Positions 1-7,516 of a stretch of DNA of 64,000 nt are shown one piece after another. The stretch covers positions 1,798,001-1,862,000 of the forward strand of contig NZ_CP028035.1 in assembly GCF_005491205.1 (NCBI RefSeq). The letters are read 5' to 3'. This DNA is from Nissabacter sp. SGAir0207. GTDB lineage: Bacteria; Pseudomonadota; Gammaproteobacteria; Enterobacterales; Enterobacteriaceae. The position numbers were made by a program, and so were the translations under genes. Under the pieces are notes generated by a model. That model ran no database searches. It was not told where the DNA came from and saw only the letters and a program-made list of their open reading frames with translations. Every line of letters begins with the position of its first letter. Within the stretch, counting starts at the first letter, position 1.

Positions 1-535
1 CGCGCGCCAGCAGCATTGCCATCAGGTTGGACTGGGTGCCGCCGCTGGTAAAGATGCCATCCGCCTGCGGGCCAAGGCCCATCTGGTCAAGCGTCCAGTC
101 GATCACCTTCTGCTCAATCAGTGTGCCGCCAGCGCTCTGGTCCCAGGTGTCCACGGAGGAGTTGATGCTGGAGAGGATGGTCTCACCCAGCAGGGCTGGC
201 AGTACCAGCGGGCAGTTGAGGTGCGCCACATACTTGGGGTGGTGGAAGTAGACCGCGTCACGCAGGTAGAGCTGCTCCAGCTCGCGCAGCGCCGCCGCCG
301 TGTCACCCAATGGCTGGTGCAGATCCACCTGATTAAAGGCGCTGACCAGTTCATTGGGCAATATTCCACTGAAGGGTTTTTCCGCGCCGTCAATATGGTC
401 TTTGACCAGTGACAACGCTTGGGTAATTTGTTGTTGCCATTCAGCGGAACTCTCCTGGTTAAATATAAACGAGACGGCCGTCCGGTTATTTTCCTGGCTC
501 TCAACACTGGCGTGAGCGTGTTTCATTTCATACAT
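1..535 (-). CDS. PLP-dependent group II decarboxylase, N-terminal part (DfoJ/DesA/Ddc-like), runs off the window
   Basis: The first about 178 codons of a pyridoxal-phosphate decarboxylase resembling L-2,4-diaminobutyrate decarboxylase and the siderophore diamine-forming decarboxylases (DesA/DfoJ). Visible family blocks are a substrate-side stretch reading FHHPKYVAHLNCP and the PLP phosphate-binding region reading FTSGGTQSNLMAML. The catalytic lysine lies beyond the edge. I chose the ATG at 535 because an AGGG-type ribosome site precedes it; an in-frame ATG at 526 lacks one. The reaction is amino acid to diamine plus CO2; whether the substrate is lysine (cadaverine for desferrioxamine) or diaminobutyrate (1,3-diaminopropane) cannot be told from this half. 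The Fur box in its promoter and its position as first gene favour a siderophore role, which is inference. No other gene of such a pathway is inside the window. Confidence 0.75.
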   Translation of the reverse strand, partial: MYEMKHAHASVESQENNRTAVSFIFNQESSAEWQQQITQALSLVKDHIDGAEKPFSGILPNELVSAFNQVDLHQPLGDTAAALRELEQLYLRDAVYFHHPKYVAHLNCPLVLPALLGETILSSINSSVDTWDQSAGGTLIEQKVIDWTLDQMGLGPQADGIFTSGGTQSNLMAMLLAR

Positions 536-770
536 AATATGACCCTGTCTTTATTTCCCGGTGAGGCAGGCGCGTGCGCTGGCCTTCCCCTGGATAAGAG
601 ATGAATAGCAAAGTGGTAATCATTCTGGCGTGCCGCGTCCGGCGCCCGCGAAGGGCGTCTGTCAGTCAGAGGGCAGGGCAGAAAATCGAGCAGCAGGTGA
701 ATTCAAAATTTTCGTATAAAGCGAAATCCTTACAAGTCAAAAGGTAAGCGCAAATTTAATCTTGCCGAGC

Positions 771-798
771 ATTATAAATGCAAATCATTATCATTCAA
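771..798 (-). promoter_or_regulatory. Fur-controlled sigma-70 promoter of the decarboxylase gene
   Basis: On the minus strand, -35 TTGAAT (798-793) and -10 TATAAT (776-771) are separated by 16 bases. A Fur-box-like 19-mer at 774-792 matches the classical GATAATGATAATCATTATC consensus at 14 of 19 positions by hand comparison and fills the spacer. Fur-Fe2+ bound here would block RNA polymerase, so the gene should be expressed under iron starvation. The untranslated leader would be about 230 bases. Confidence 0.75.
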
Positions 799-845
799 GT
801 TATCAATACGAAAATGTGAGGGAAAAGAGGAGAGGTAGCTAAAAG

Positions 846-861
846 TGTGATGGAAATCACG
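846..861. promoter_or_regulatory. Possible CRP site upstream of the Fur-regulated promoter
   Basis: The sequence TGTGA-N6-TCACG fits the CRP palindrome (TGTGA-N6-TCACA) with one mismatch. It is centred roughly 90 bases upstream of the expected start of the minus-strand decarboxylase transcript, a distance compatible with class I activation. The surrounding 540-1079 is AT-rich and holds no credible gene. Confidence 0.35.
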
Positions 862-1078
862 ATTTTCAGCGGGATAAATATTAACAAATGTAATTGAAAA
901 TAAGAAAGATCCGCAATTTCCCTAGAGGAAGTGCAAGCAAACTTTCTCAATGTTGTTTATTATTTGGCTGATGGCTAAGGAAGGCGTTTAATGATCGGTA
1001 AAGTCGGGTAGGGGTAATTCCCTGCTTTATTGGAGGGGATATTTTAAAATATATTTTGCAGAAGGAAGAGGAGGCGGA

Positions 1079-1106
1079 AATAAAAAGCCGGCCAACAAGG
1101 CCGGCT
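1079..1106 (-). terminator. Rho-independent terminator of pykA
   Basis: A perfect 8-bp stem AGCCGGCC/GGCCGGCT with an AACAA loop. In the minus-strand reading it is followed by a run of T residues, 18 bases beyond the pykA stop codon. Confidence 0.9.
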
Positions 1107-1124
1107 GGTAAGGAGGTAAACCGG

Positions 1125-2567
1125 TTACTCGACGCGTAATACGCGGCTGGTATTGGTGGTGCCAGTCGTGCTCATCACATCGCCCTGAGTGACAATCACC
1201 AGATCGCCGGAGAGCAGGTAGCCTTTGTCACGCAGCAGGTTGACGGCGTCATGCGCGGCGGCCACGCCATCATTGTTGCTGTCAAAGTAAACCGGCGTCA
1301 CGCCACGGTAGAGCGCCGTCAGGTTGAGCGTATGCTCATGGCGGGACATGGCGAAGATCGGCAGGCCGGAGCTGATGCGCGACATCATCAGCGCGGTGCG
1401 GCCCGACTCCGTCATCGCGATGATGGCGGTGACACCCTTCAGGTGGTTGGCGGCATACATGGAGGACATGGCAATCGCCTCCTCAATGTTCTCAAACTGC
1501 ACGTCCAGCCGGTGTTTGGAGACATTGATGCTCGGGATCTTCTCCGCGCCCAGACAGACGCGCGCCATCGCCGCCACCGTCTCGGCCGGGTACTGGCCAG
1601 CGGCGGTCTCGGCAGAGAGCATCACCGCGTCAGTGCCGTCCAGCACGGCGTTGGCGACGTCCATCACTTCGGCGCGGGTCGGCATCGGGTTGGTGATCAT
1701 CGACTCCATCATCTGGGTGGCGGTGATCACGGCGCGGTTGAGGGTGCGGGCGCGGCGGATCAGTTTCTTCTGGATGCCCACCAGCTCCGGGTCGCCAATT
1801 TCAACGCCCAGATCGCCACGCGCCACCATCACCACGTCGGAGGCGAGGATGATGTCATCCATCGCGGCGTCAGAGGAGACCGCCTCGGCGCGCTCCACCT
1901 TGGAAACAATTTTGGCATGGCAGCCAGCGTCACGCGCCAGACGGCGGGCATAGTTCAGGTCTTCACCGGTGCGCGGGAAGGAGATGGCGAGATAGTCGAC
2001 GCCAATCTTGGCGGCGGTAACGATGTCCGCCTTGTCCTTCTCGGTCAGCGCCTCAGCCGACAGGCCGCCGCCCAGCTTGTTGATGCCCTTGTTGTTGGAG
2101 AGCGGGCCGCCGACGGTCACCTCGGTGAACACCTTCATCCCCTGAACTTCCAGCACCTTCAGCTGCACCCGGCCATCGTCCAGCAGCAGAATGTCACCCG
2201 GCACCACATCGCCTGGCAGCCCCTTGTAGTCGATGCCGACGCGCTCTTTGTCGCCTTCGCCCTTCGCCAGATTGGCATCCAGTAGGAAGCGGTCGCCGAC
2301 GTTAAGGAACACTTTGCCTTCGCGGAAGGTGGAGACGCGGATCTTCGGCCCCTGTAGATCCCCGAGGATGGCGACGTGGCGGCCCAGCCGGGCAGCGATC
2401 TCGCGTACCTTGTTGGCGCGCAGTTGCTGGTCTTCCGGGGTACCGTGGGAGAAATTGAGGCGGACTACGTTCGCGCCTGCGGCAATAATTTTTTCCAGGT
2501 TATTGTCGCGGTCGGTAGCCGGCCCCAGCGTGGTGACAATCTTGGTTCTTCTGAGCCGTCTGGACAT
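1125..2567 (-). CDS. pykA: Pyruvate kinase II
   Basis: Converts phosphoenolpyruvate and ADP to pyruvate and ATP, the last step of glycolysis; cytosolic tetramer, AMP-activated type in enterobacteria. The 480 residues equal the length of E. coli PykA. Seen are the N-terminal [11 protein letters not shown] start of the barrel, the RLNFSHG motif, the [11 protein letters not shown] active-site region with its catalytic lysine, the [12 protein letters not shown] metal/PEP motif, and the TATQMMESM block. The ATG is preceded by GGAG. It stands alone on the minus strand between its terminator and hexR. A HexR-like operator lies about 70 bases upstream of the start, so repression by the neighbouring HexR is likely. 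In E. coli lpxM follows pykA; it is not seen here. Confidence 0.97.
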   Translation of the reverse strand: MSRRLRRTKIVTTLGPATDRDNNLEKIIAAGANVVRLNFSHGTPEDQQLRANKVREIAARLGRHVAILGDLQGPKIRVSTFREGKVFLNVGDRFLLDANLAKGEGDKERVGIDYKGLPGDVVPGDILLLDDGRVQLKVLEVQGMKVFTEVTVGGPLSNNKGINKLGGGLSAEALTEKDKADIVTAAKIGVDYLAISFPRTGEDLNYARRLARDAGCHAKIVSKVERAEAVSSDAAMDDIILASDVVMVARGDLGVEIGDPELVGIQKKLIRRARTLNRAVITATQMMESMITNPMPTRAEVMDVANAVLDGTDAVMLSAETAAGQYPAETVAAMARVCLGAEKIPSINVSKHRLDVQFENIEEAIAMSSMYAANHLKGVTAIIAMTESGRTALMMSRISSGLPIFAMSRHEHTLNLTALYRGVTPVYFDSNNDGVAAAHDAVNLLRDKGYLLSGDLVIVTQGDVMSTTGTTNTSRVLRVE

Positions 2568-2636
2568 GTATAACTCCGTTCACTGGTAAAGCATGGGGTT
2601 TCCCCAGATTCAAGGATAACCAAACAATGCTGTGGC

Positions 2637-2651
2637 TGTAATTTTACGACA
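2637..2651. promoter_or_regulatory. Putative HexR operator upstream of pykA
   Basis: TGTAATTTTACGACA matches 11 of 15 positions of the gammaproteobacterial HexR palindrome (TGTAATTAAATTACA type). pykA is a known HexR target in several gammaproteobacteria. The site sits in the promoter region, 70 bases before the pykA start. Confidence 0.55.
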
Positions 2652-2765
2652 AAACTGTTTCATCTGCGTGAAACATCCTTGCCCGCTACTGTTAGCAGGG
2701 TATGCCTTTCCTGATCCATTATCGAGAGGGGGGACAACGTTTTCCGCATCTTTTGTGCGCATGAT

Positions 2766-3641
2766 TCATTCGCTGCCAGGCTCGCGCGAGGAGAGGGCAT
2801 CCTTATCGTAGCGGGACTCCTTCAGCGCCTCTTTGACCCGCTTGAGGTTGTCGCGAAAGCGCGCGCCGCGCCGCAGGGTAAAGCCAGTGGCCAGCACGTC
2901 AATCAGCGTCAGCTGCGCGATGCGCGACACCATCGGCATATAGACATCGGTATCCTCTGGCACATCCAGCAGCAGCGGCAGGGTCGCCTCGCGCGCCAGC
3001 GGCGTGTCACGGGAGGTGAGGGCTATCACGGTGGCGTCGTTCTCGCGGGCCAGTTGCGCCAGCTCGACCAGACTTTTGGTGCGCCCGGTATGGGAGATCA
3101 GCACCACCACATCCCCCTCGCTGGAGTTCATGCAACTCATGCGCTGCATCACGATGTCATCGAAGTAGACCACCGGGATGTTGAAGCGGAAAAATTTGTT
3201 CATCGCGTCATGGGCGACGGCCGCTGACGCGCCCAGCCCGAAGAAGGAGATCTTCTTGGCTTGGGTCAGCAGATCGACCGCCCGGTTGATGGCGGCGATG
3301 TCCAGCGTGGTTTTGACATGGTCGAGGCTGGCCATCACCGACTCAAAAATTTTATCGGTGTAGGCGTCCACGCTGTCCGCCTCTTCCACATTGCGGTTTA
3401 CGTATGGCGTACCATTGGCCAGACTTTGTGCGAGGTGCAGCTTAAAATCCGGGAAGCCCTTGGTGTTCAGCCGGCGGCAGAAACGGTTGACGGTAGGCTC
3501 ACTGACCTCCGCCAGTCGGGCCAGGGTGGCGATGCTGGAGTGAATGGCAGTCTGCGGGGAGGCGAGGATGACCTCAGCCACCTTGCGCTCTGACTTACTC
3601 AGGCGATCCAGGTGGGTCTGGATGGTTTCCAGCGTATTCAT
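2766..3641 (-). CDS. hexR: RpiR-family repressor HexR
   Basis: Regulator of central carbon genes (zwf, edd-eda, pykA and others), released from DNA by KDPG. The 291 residues hold an N-terminal RpiR helix-turn-helix domain (about 1-77; the recognition region reads LARLAEVSEPTVNRFCRRL) and a C-terminal SIS sugar-phosphate domain (about 125-260; FFGLGASAAVAHDA and VVLISHTGRTKSLVELA). It is divergent from zwf across a 350-base gap carrying two HexR-like operators, the standard enterobacterial arrangement. That suggests HexR represses zwf and possibly itself. The downstream gap to pykA (2568-2765) contains the pykA operator and no recognisable hexR terminator. Confidence 0.95.
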   Translation of the reverse strand: MNTLETIQTHLDRLSKSERKVAEVILASPQTAIHSSIATLARLAEVSEPTVNRFCRRLNTKGFPDFKLHLAQSLANGTPYVNRNVEEADSVDAYTDKIFESVMASLDHVKTTLDIAAINRAVDLLTQAKKISFFGLGASAAVAHDAMNKFFRFNIPVVYFDDIVMQRMSCMNSSEGDVVVLISHTGRTKSLVELAQLARENDATVIALTSRDTPLAREATLPLLLDVPEDTDVYMPMVSRIAQLTLIDVLATGFTLRRGARFRDNLKRVKEALKESRYDKDALSSREPGSE

Positions 3642-3816
3642 TGTTTAACAGTCCATGGTTTTGTCGATTTCAACCAAAGGAGAAATCAATGCCGGTTTAA
3701 TGAAAATATACTACGAGCTGAAAGGCGTTGGCACCGGCGGGACGAGATAATCCCCTCTTTTTTCACCAGAATTTGAACTGTGTCTAACTTTCATATTGGT
3801 AAAAGGGTGTCAAAAA

Positions 3817-3831
3817 CGTCAGAAAATTACA
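3817..3831. promoter_or_regulatory. Second HexR-like operator in the hexR-zwf gap
   Basis: CGTCAGAAAATTACA differs from the better zwf-proximal copy (TGTAAGAAAATTACA, 3952-3966) at only two positions. Its place nearer hexR could let it serve hexR autoregulation or cooperative repression of zwf. Confidence 0.5.
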
Positions 3832-3951
3832 TGATAGACGGGCAGGGTTGCTTACTCTTTTTCCACACCCAGCCAAGGTGTAATTTTTGGACGTTTATTA
3901 AGGCCTTAGATCCGGGTTTACGGGTTGCGGCCAAACAGAGTACATTATTCA

Positions 3952-3966
3952 TGTAAGAAAATTACA
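3952..3966. promoter_or_regulatory. HexR operator in front of zwf
   Basis: TGTAAGAAAATTACA is an inverted repeat (TGTAA and TTACA arms) fitting the HexR consensus. It ends 25 bases before the zwf start codon, so bound repressor would overlap or follow the transcription start. Confidence 0.75.
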
Positions 3967-3991
3967 AATATCCTGCAATGAGGAGAAGAAC

Positions 3992-5467
3992 ATGGCGGTA
4001 ACCTCTACAGCCCAGGCCTGTGACCTGGTTATTTTCGGCGCGAAAGGCGATTTGGCGCGCCGCAAATTGCTGCCCTCCCTGTACCAGCTCGAGAAAGCCG
4101 GCCATATTCATCCGGAGACCAAAATCATCGGCGTTGGCCGTGCGGATTGGGACAAAGCGGCCTACACCAAAGTGGTGAAAGAGGCGCTGACAACCTTCAT
4201 GAAAGAGAAGCTGGACGACCAACTGTGGGAAACCCTCAGCGCCCGTCTGGATTTCTGCAACCTGGATGTCAATGACAAAGAGCACTTCGCCAACCTCGGC
4301 AAGATGCTTGATCAGGAAAACCGCGTCACCATCAACTATTTCGCGATGCCGCCGAACACCTTTGGCGCCATCTGCCGCGGCCTTGGCGAAGCGGGCCTGA
4401 ATCAGGACCCGGCGCGCGTGGTCATGGAGAAGCCGCTGGGCACCGACCTGGAGTCCTCCCGCGTCATTAATGATCAGGTGGCCGAGTACTTCAACGAATC
4501 CCAGGTCTACCGCATCGACCACTACCTGGGCAAAGAGACGGTACTGAACCTGCTGGCGCTGCGTTTCGCCAACTCCCTGTTTGCCCATAACTGGGACAAC
4601 CGCACCATCGACCACGTGCAGATCACCGTGGCGGAAGAGGTGGGCATCGAGGGCCGCTGGGGTTACTTCGACAAAGCTGGCCAGATGCGCGACATGATCC
4701 AGAACCACCTGTTGCAAATCCTGACCATGATCGCCATGTCGCCGCCGGCTGACCTGACCACTGACCGCATCCGTGATGAGAAGGTGAAAGTGCTGCGCTC
4801 CCTGCGTCGCATCGACCAGAGCAACGTGCGTGAAACCACGGTGCGCGGCCAGTACACCGCCGGCTTCGTGCAGGGCAAAAAGGTGCCGGGCTACCTCGAA
4901 GAGGAGGGCGCCAACAAGTCCAGCAACACCGAGACCTTCGTCTCTATCCGTGTGGACATCGACAACTGGCGCTGGGCCGGCGTGCCGTTCTACCTGCGTA
5001 CCGGCAAACGCCTGCCGACCAAGTGTTCTGAAGTGGTGGTCTACTTCAAGAACCCGGCGCTCAACCTGTTCCGTGACTCCTACCAGCAACTGCCGCAGAA
5101 CAAGCTGACCATCCGCCTGCAGCCTGATGAAGGGATCGATATCCAGGTGCTGAACAAGGTGCCGGGTCTGGAGCACAAGCACCGCCTGCAAACCACCAAG
5201 CTTGACCTGAGCTTCTCCGAGACCTTCCACCAGCAGCACATCGCCGATGCCTATGAGCGCCTGCTGCTGGAAGCGATGCGCGGCATTCAGGCACTGTTCG
5301 TGCGCCGTGATGAGGTGGAAGAGGCGTGGAAGTGGGTTGACTCCATCATGAACGCCTGGGCGGCGGACAATGAGGCACCGAAGCCTTACCAGTCCGGCAC
5401 CTGGGGGCCAGTTGCGTCGGTAGCGATGATCACCCGCGATGGCCGTTCCTGGAACGAGTTTGAGTAA
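3992..5467 (+). CDS. zwf: Glucose-6-phosphate 1-dehydrogenase
   Basis: Oxidises glucose-6-phosphate to 6-phosphogluconolactone with NADP+, the entry to the oxidative pentose phosphate and Entner-Doudoroff routes. The 491 residues equal the usual enterobacterial length. The N-terminal nucleotide-binding loop FGAKGDLARRKLLPS (about 12-26) and the active-site motif RIDHYLGKE (about 173-181) are intact. The ATG is preceded by AGGAG. The next gene, pgl, makes the enzyme of the following reaction and starts 13 bases after the zwf stop, so the two are almost certainly cotranscribed. A HexR operator lies just upstream. Confidence 0.98.
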   Translation: MAVTSTAQACDLVIFGAKGDLARRKLLPSLYQLEKAGHIHPETKIIGVGRADWDKAAYTKVVKEALTTFMKEKLDDQLWETLSARLDFCNLDVNDKEHFANLGKMLDQENRVTINYFAMPPNTFGAICRGLGEAGLNQDPARVVMEKPLGTDLESSRVINDQVAEYFNESQVYRIDHYLGKETVLNLLALRFANSLFAHNWDNRTIDHVQITVAEEVGIEGRWGYFDKAGQMRDMIQNHLLQILTMIAMSPPADLTTDRIRDEKVKVLRSLRRIDQSNVRETTVRGQYTAGFVQGKKVPGYLEEEGANKSSNTETFVSIRVDIDNWRWAGVPFYLRTGKRLPTKCSEVVVYFKNPALNLFRDSYQQLPQNKLTIRLQPDEGIDIQVLNKVPGLEHKHRLQTTKLDLSFSETFHQQHIADAYERLLLEAMRGIQALFVRRDEVEEAWKWVDSIMNAWAADNEAPKPYQSGTWGPVASVAMITRDGRSWNEFE

Positions 5468-5480
5468 CAGGGGGCAGGGC

Positions 5481-6176
5481 ATGGCACACTTCGCCGAGTT
5501 TCCCAGCGCGCAGACGCTGAACCAGAGTCTGGCGCGCAAGGTGGCAGACAGCCTGCGTCAGGGGATCGAGGCGAGGGGCCGTGCCAGTCTGGTGGTCTCT
5601 GGCGGGCGCACGCCCGAGGGCTTTTTCGCGCTGCTCGCCCAACAGCCGCTGGCGTGGGAGAAGGTGGTGATCACGCTGGCGGATGAGCGTTGGGTGGCCC
5701 CGGAGGATGCGCTCAGCAATGAGCGTCTGGTTCGCCGGGCGCTGCTGGTGGGGCCAGCTGCGGCCGCCACCTTCATCGGCCTGAAAAATGGCGCGGCCAC
5801 CCCGGAAGAGGGGGTGGCGGCCAGTGAGGCGGCGCTGGCGCTCTTCCCCTGGCCGGCGGATGTGGTGATGCTGGGCATGGGCGCGGACGGGCATACCGCC
5901 TCGCTGTTCCCTGGCGCCGCCAATTTGCCAGCGGCGCTGTCGCTGGACGCCAGCCAGCTCTGCTTCGCCATGACCCCCGTGACCGCGCCGCTGGCGCGCA
6001 TCACGCTCAGCCTGCCGGCGCTGCTCAACAGCCGGCATATCTATCTGCATCTGGTTGGTGAGGCCAAGCGCGAGCTGTACGAGCGCGCCGCGCAGGGCAA
6101 CGATGTCAACGAGATGCCGGTTCGGGCGATCCTGAACCAGCAACACACGCCGGTGGATGTCTGTTGGACAGTCTGA
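5481..6176 (+). CDS. pgl: 6-phosphogluconolactonase, DevB type
   Basis: Hydrolyses 6-phosphogluconolactone to 6-phosphogluconate. The 231-residue protein is of the DevB/SOL (glucosamine-6-phosphate isomerase-like) family, not the beta-propeller YbhE type used by E. coli. Family blocks are VSGGRTPEGFFALL, TLADERWVAPEDALSNE and MLGMGADGHTASLFPG. The ATG at 5481 follows an AGGG ribosome site and gives the usual N-terminus; a longer in-frame version would overlap zwf and is unlikely. It forms an operon with zwf. Confidence 0.93.
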   Translation: MAHFAEFPSAQTLNQSLARKVADSLRQGIEARGRASLVVSGGRTPEGFFALLAQQPLAWEKVVITLADERWVAPEDALSNERLVRRALLVGPAAAATFIGLKNGAATPEEGVAASEAALALFPWPADVVMLGMGADGHTASLFPGAANLPAALSLDASQLCFAMTPVTAPLARITLSLPALLNSRHIYLHLVGEAKRELYERAAQGNDVNEMPVRAILNQQHTPVDVCWTV

Positions 6177-6185
6177 CCCCGGCAT

Positions 6186-6263
6186 GACTGGCATAGCCAG
6201 TCGGCAGGAGACGTTTTGTATGGCACAAGGTGCGGTCGGATACCTGTCACTTCGCTGACAGGT
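6186..6263 (+). other. Two stem-loops in the pgl-eda gap
   Basis: The first hairpin is GACTGGC/GCCAGTC with an ATA loop (6186-6202). The second is ACCTGTCA/TGACAGGT with a six-base loop (6242-6263). Neither is followed by a T run, so they are not typical terminators. They occupy the place where edd would lie in E. coli and may be mRNA processing or stability elements; that is inference. Confidence 0.4.
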
Positions 6264-6325
6264 CCCTGTGGCAGGGGCGCGCCCTATCTTAACCATGCCA
6301 GTGCGGCATAGATGGAGTGAAACGG

Positions 6326-6967
6326 ATGAACAACTGGAAAGTTAGCGCGGAACAGATCCTCACCACAGGCCCGGTCGTCCCGGTGATTGTCATTAACGAA
6401 CTGCGCCACGCGGTGCCACTGGCGAAAGCGCTGGTGGCCGGCGGGGTCAAGGTGCTGGAGGTGACGCTGCGCACCGAGTGCGCGCTGGAGGCGATCCGGG
6501 CGATTGCCAAAGAGGTGCCAGAGGCGATCATTGGGGCCGGTACGGTGATCAACCCGCAGCAGTTGGATGAGGTGATTGCCGCCGGGGCGCAGTTTGTCAT
6601 CAGCCCCGGCCTGACGGAGCCGCTGCTCAAGGCGGCCACCCAAGGGCCAGTGCCCTTGATCCCTGGCATCAGCACCGTGTCGGAGCTGATGCTGGGCATG
6701 GACTACGGCCTGCGCGAGTTCAAGTTTTTCCCGGCCGAGGCCAATGGCGGCGTGAAGGCGTTGCAGGCGATCGCCGGCCCCTTCCCGCAGGTGCGTTTCT
6801 GCCCGACCGGCGGCATCTCGCTCAAGAACTACCGGGAGTATTTGGCGCTCAAGAGCGTACTGTGCATTGGTGGCTCCTGGCTGGTGCCAGCCGAGGCGCT
6901 GGCCGAGGGCAACTACGACCGCATCACCGAACTGGCGCGTGAAGCCGTCGCTGGCGCGCGCGACTGA
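6326..6967 (+). CDS. eda: KHG/KDPG aldolase
   Basis: Cleaves 2-keto-3-deoxy-6-phosphogluconate to pyruvate and glyceraldehyde-3-phosphate, and also acts on 4-hydroxy-2-oxoglutarate. With the ATG at 6326 (GGAG site eight bases before) the 213-residue protein aligns with E. coli Eda from residue 1. Glu45 (codon GAG at 6458) and the Schiff-base Lys133 (AAG at 6722, in [12 protein letters not shown]) fall exactly at the known catalytic positions. No edd lies beside it, so its KDPG may come from uronate catabolism or from an edd elsewhere. A strong terminator follows. Confidence 0.97.
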   Translation: MNNWKVSAEQILTTGPVVPVIVINELRHAVPLAKALVAGGVKVLEVTLRTECALEAIRAIAKEVPEAIIGAGTVINPQQLDEVIAAGAQFVISPGLTEPLLKAATQGPVPLIPGISTVSELMLGMDYGLREFKFFPAEANGGVKALQAIAGPFPQVRFCPTGGISLKNYREYLALKSVLCIGGSWLVPAEALAEGNYDRITELAREAVAGARD

Positions 6968-6985
6968 TCCTGCCTTGCCAAACCA

Positions 6986-7011
6986 AGCCATCCCTCGGGA
7001 TGGCTTTTTTT
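6986..7011 (+). terminator. Rho-independent terminator of eda
   Basis: A 9-bp stem AGCCATCCC/GGGATGGCT with a tight loop followed by seven T residues, 19 bases after the eda stop. Confidence 0.92.
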
Positions 7012-7021
7012 ATGCCCGCAC

Positions 7022-7366
7022 TCAGCGGGCGGCGATCACCTTGATCTCTACCTTATATTTCGGGTTCATCAGGCCAGCCTGCACCGTGCAGCGCACTGGC
7101 GCATGACCCGGCGCCACCCACGCGTCCCACGCGCGGTTCATGGCGTCGAAATCGCTTTTCTCCACCAAGAAGATGGTGGCGTCCAGGATGCGGCTCTTGT
7201 CCGATCCCAGTGCCGCCAGCACCCGGTCAATCACCGCCAGCGCGTCGGCGGTCTGCGCCTCGGCATCGGCGTCCAGATTCTCTGGCACGCTGGTGTAGTA
7301 GATGGTGTCATTGTAGATGGCCGCTTCAGACATCCGGTGCTCCGGCAGATAGCGCTCAATGGTCAT
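7022..7366 (-). CDS. yoaB: RidA-family protein YoaB
   Basis: The 114-residue protein belongs to the YjgF/YER057c/UK114 (RidA) family of small trimeric enzymes that hydrolyse reactive imine/enamine intermediates. The C-terminal family signature with the conserved arginine (APVRCTVQAGL, then PKYKVEIKVIAAR) is present. The ATG at 7366 has an AGGAG site; the much longer open frame upstream is an antisense shadow of yoaA. It is divergent from yoaA across a 150-base gap, as in E. coli. The precise substrate of this paralogue is unknown. Confidence 0.88.
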   Translation of the reverse strand: MTIERYLPEHRMSEAAIYNDTIYYTSVPENLDADAEAQTADALAVIDRVLAALGSDKSRILDATIFLVEKSDFDAMNRAWDAWVAPGHAPVRCTVQAGLMNPKYKVEIKVIAAR

Positions 7367-7516
7367 GCTCAGCTCCTTTGGCTGGGTTTTCAACGGGATG
7401 CCGGGGAAAATCCCGGCCACCGGCACAGGGTAACACAGCCGTGGCAAAGATGGGTGTGGTAGCCGTGGGGAAGGATTGGCATAATCAGCGCTGATTTTTT
7501 CCGGCTGAGAGGCAGT

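Noticed and set aside
1251..2285. Long + strand frame of 344 codons opposite pykA
   Set aside because: It is an antisense shadow of pykA, rich in His/Arg/Gly as expected from GC-biased codons read backwards, with no family resemblance.
3962..5539. 525-codon minus-strand frame opposite zwf
   Set aside because: It covers zwf completely; zwf is certain and the antisense protein has no recognisable domains.
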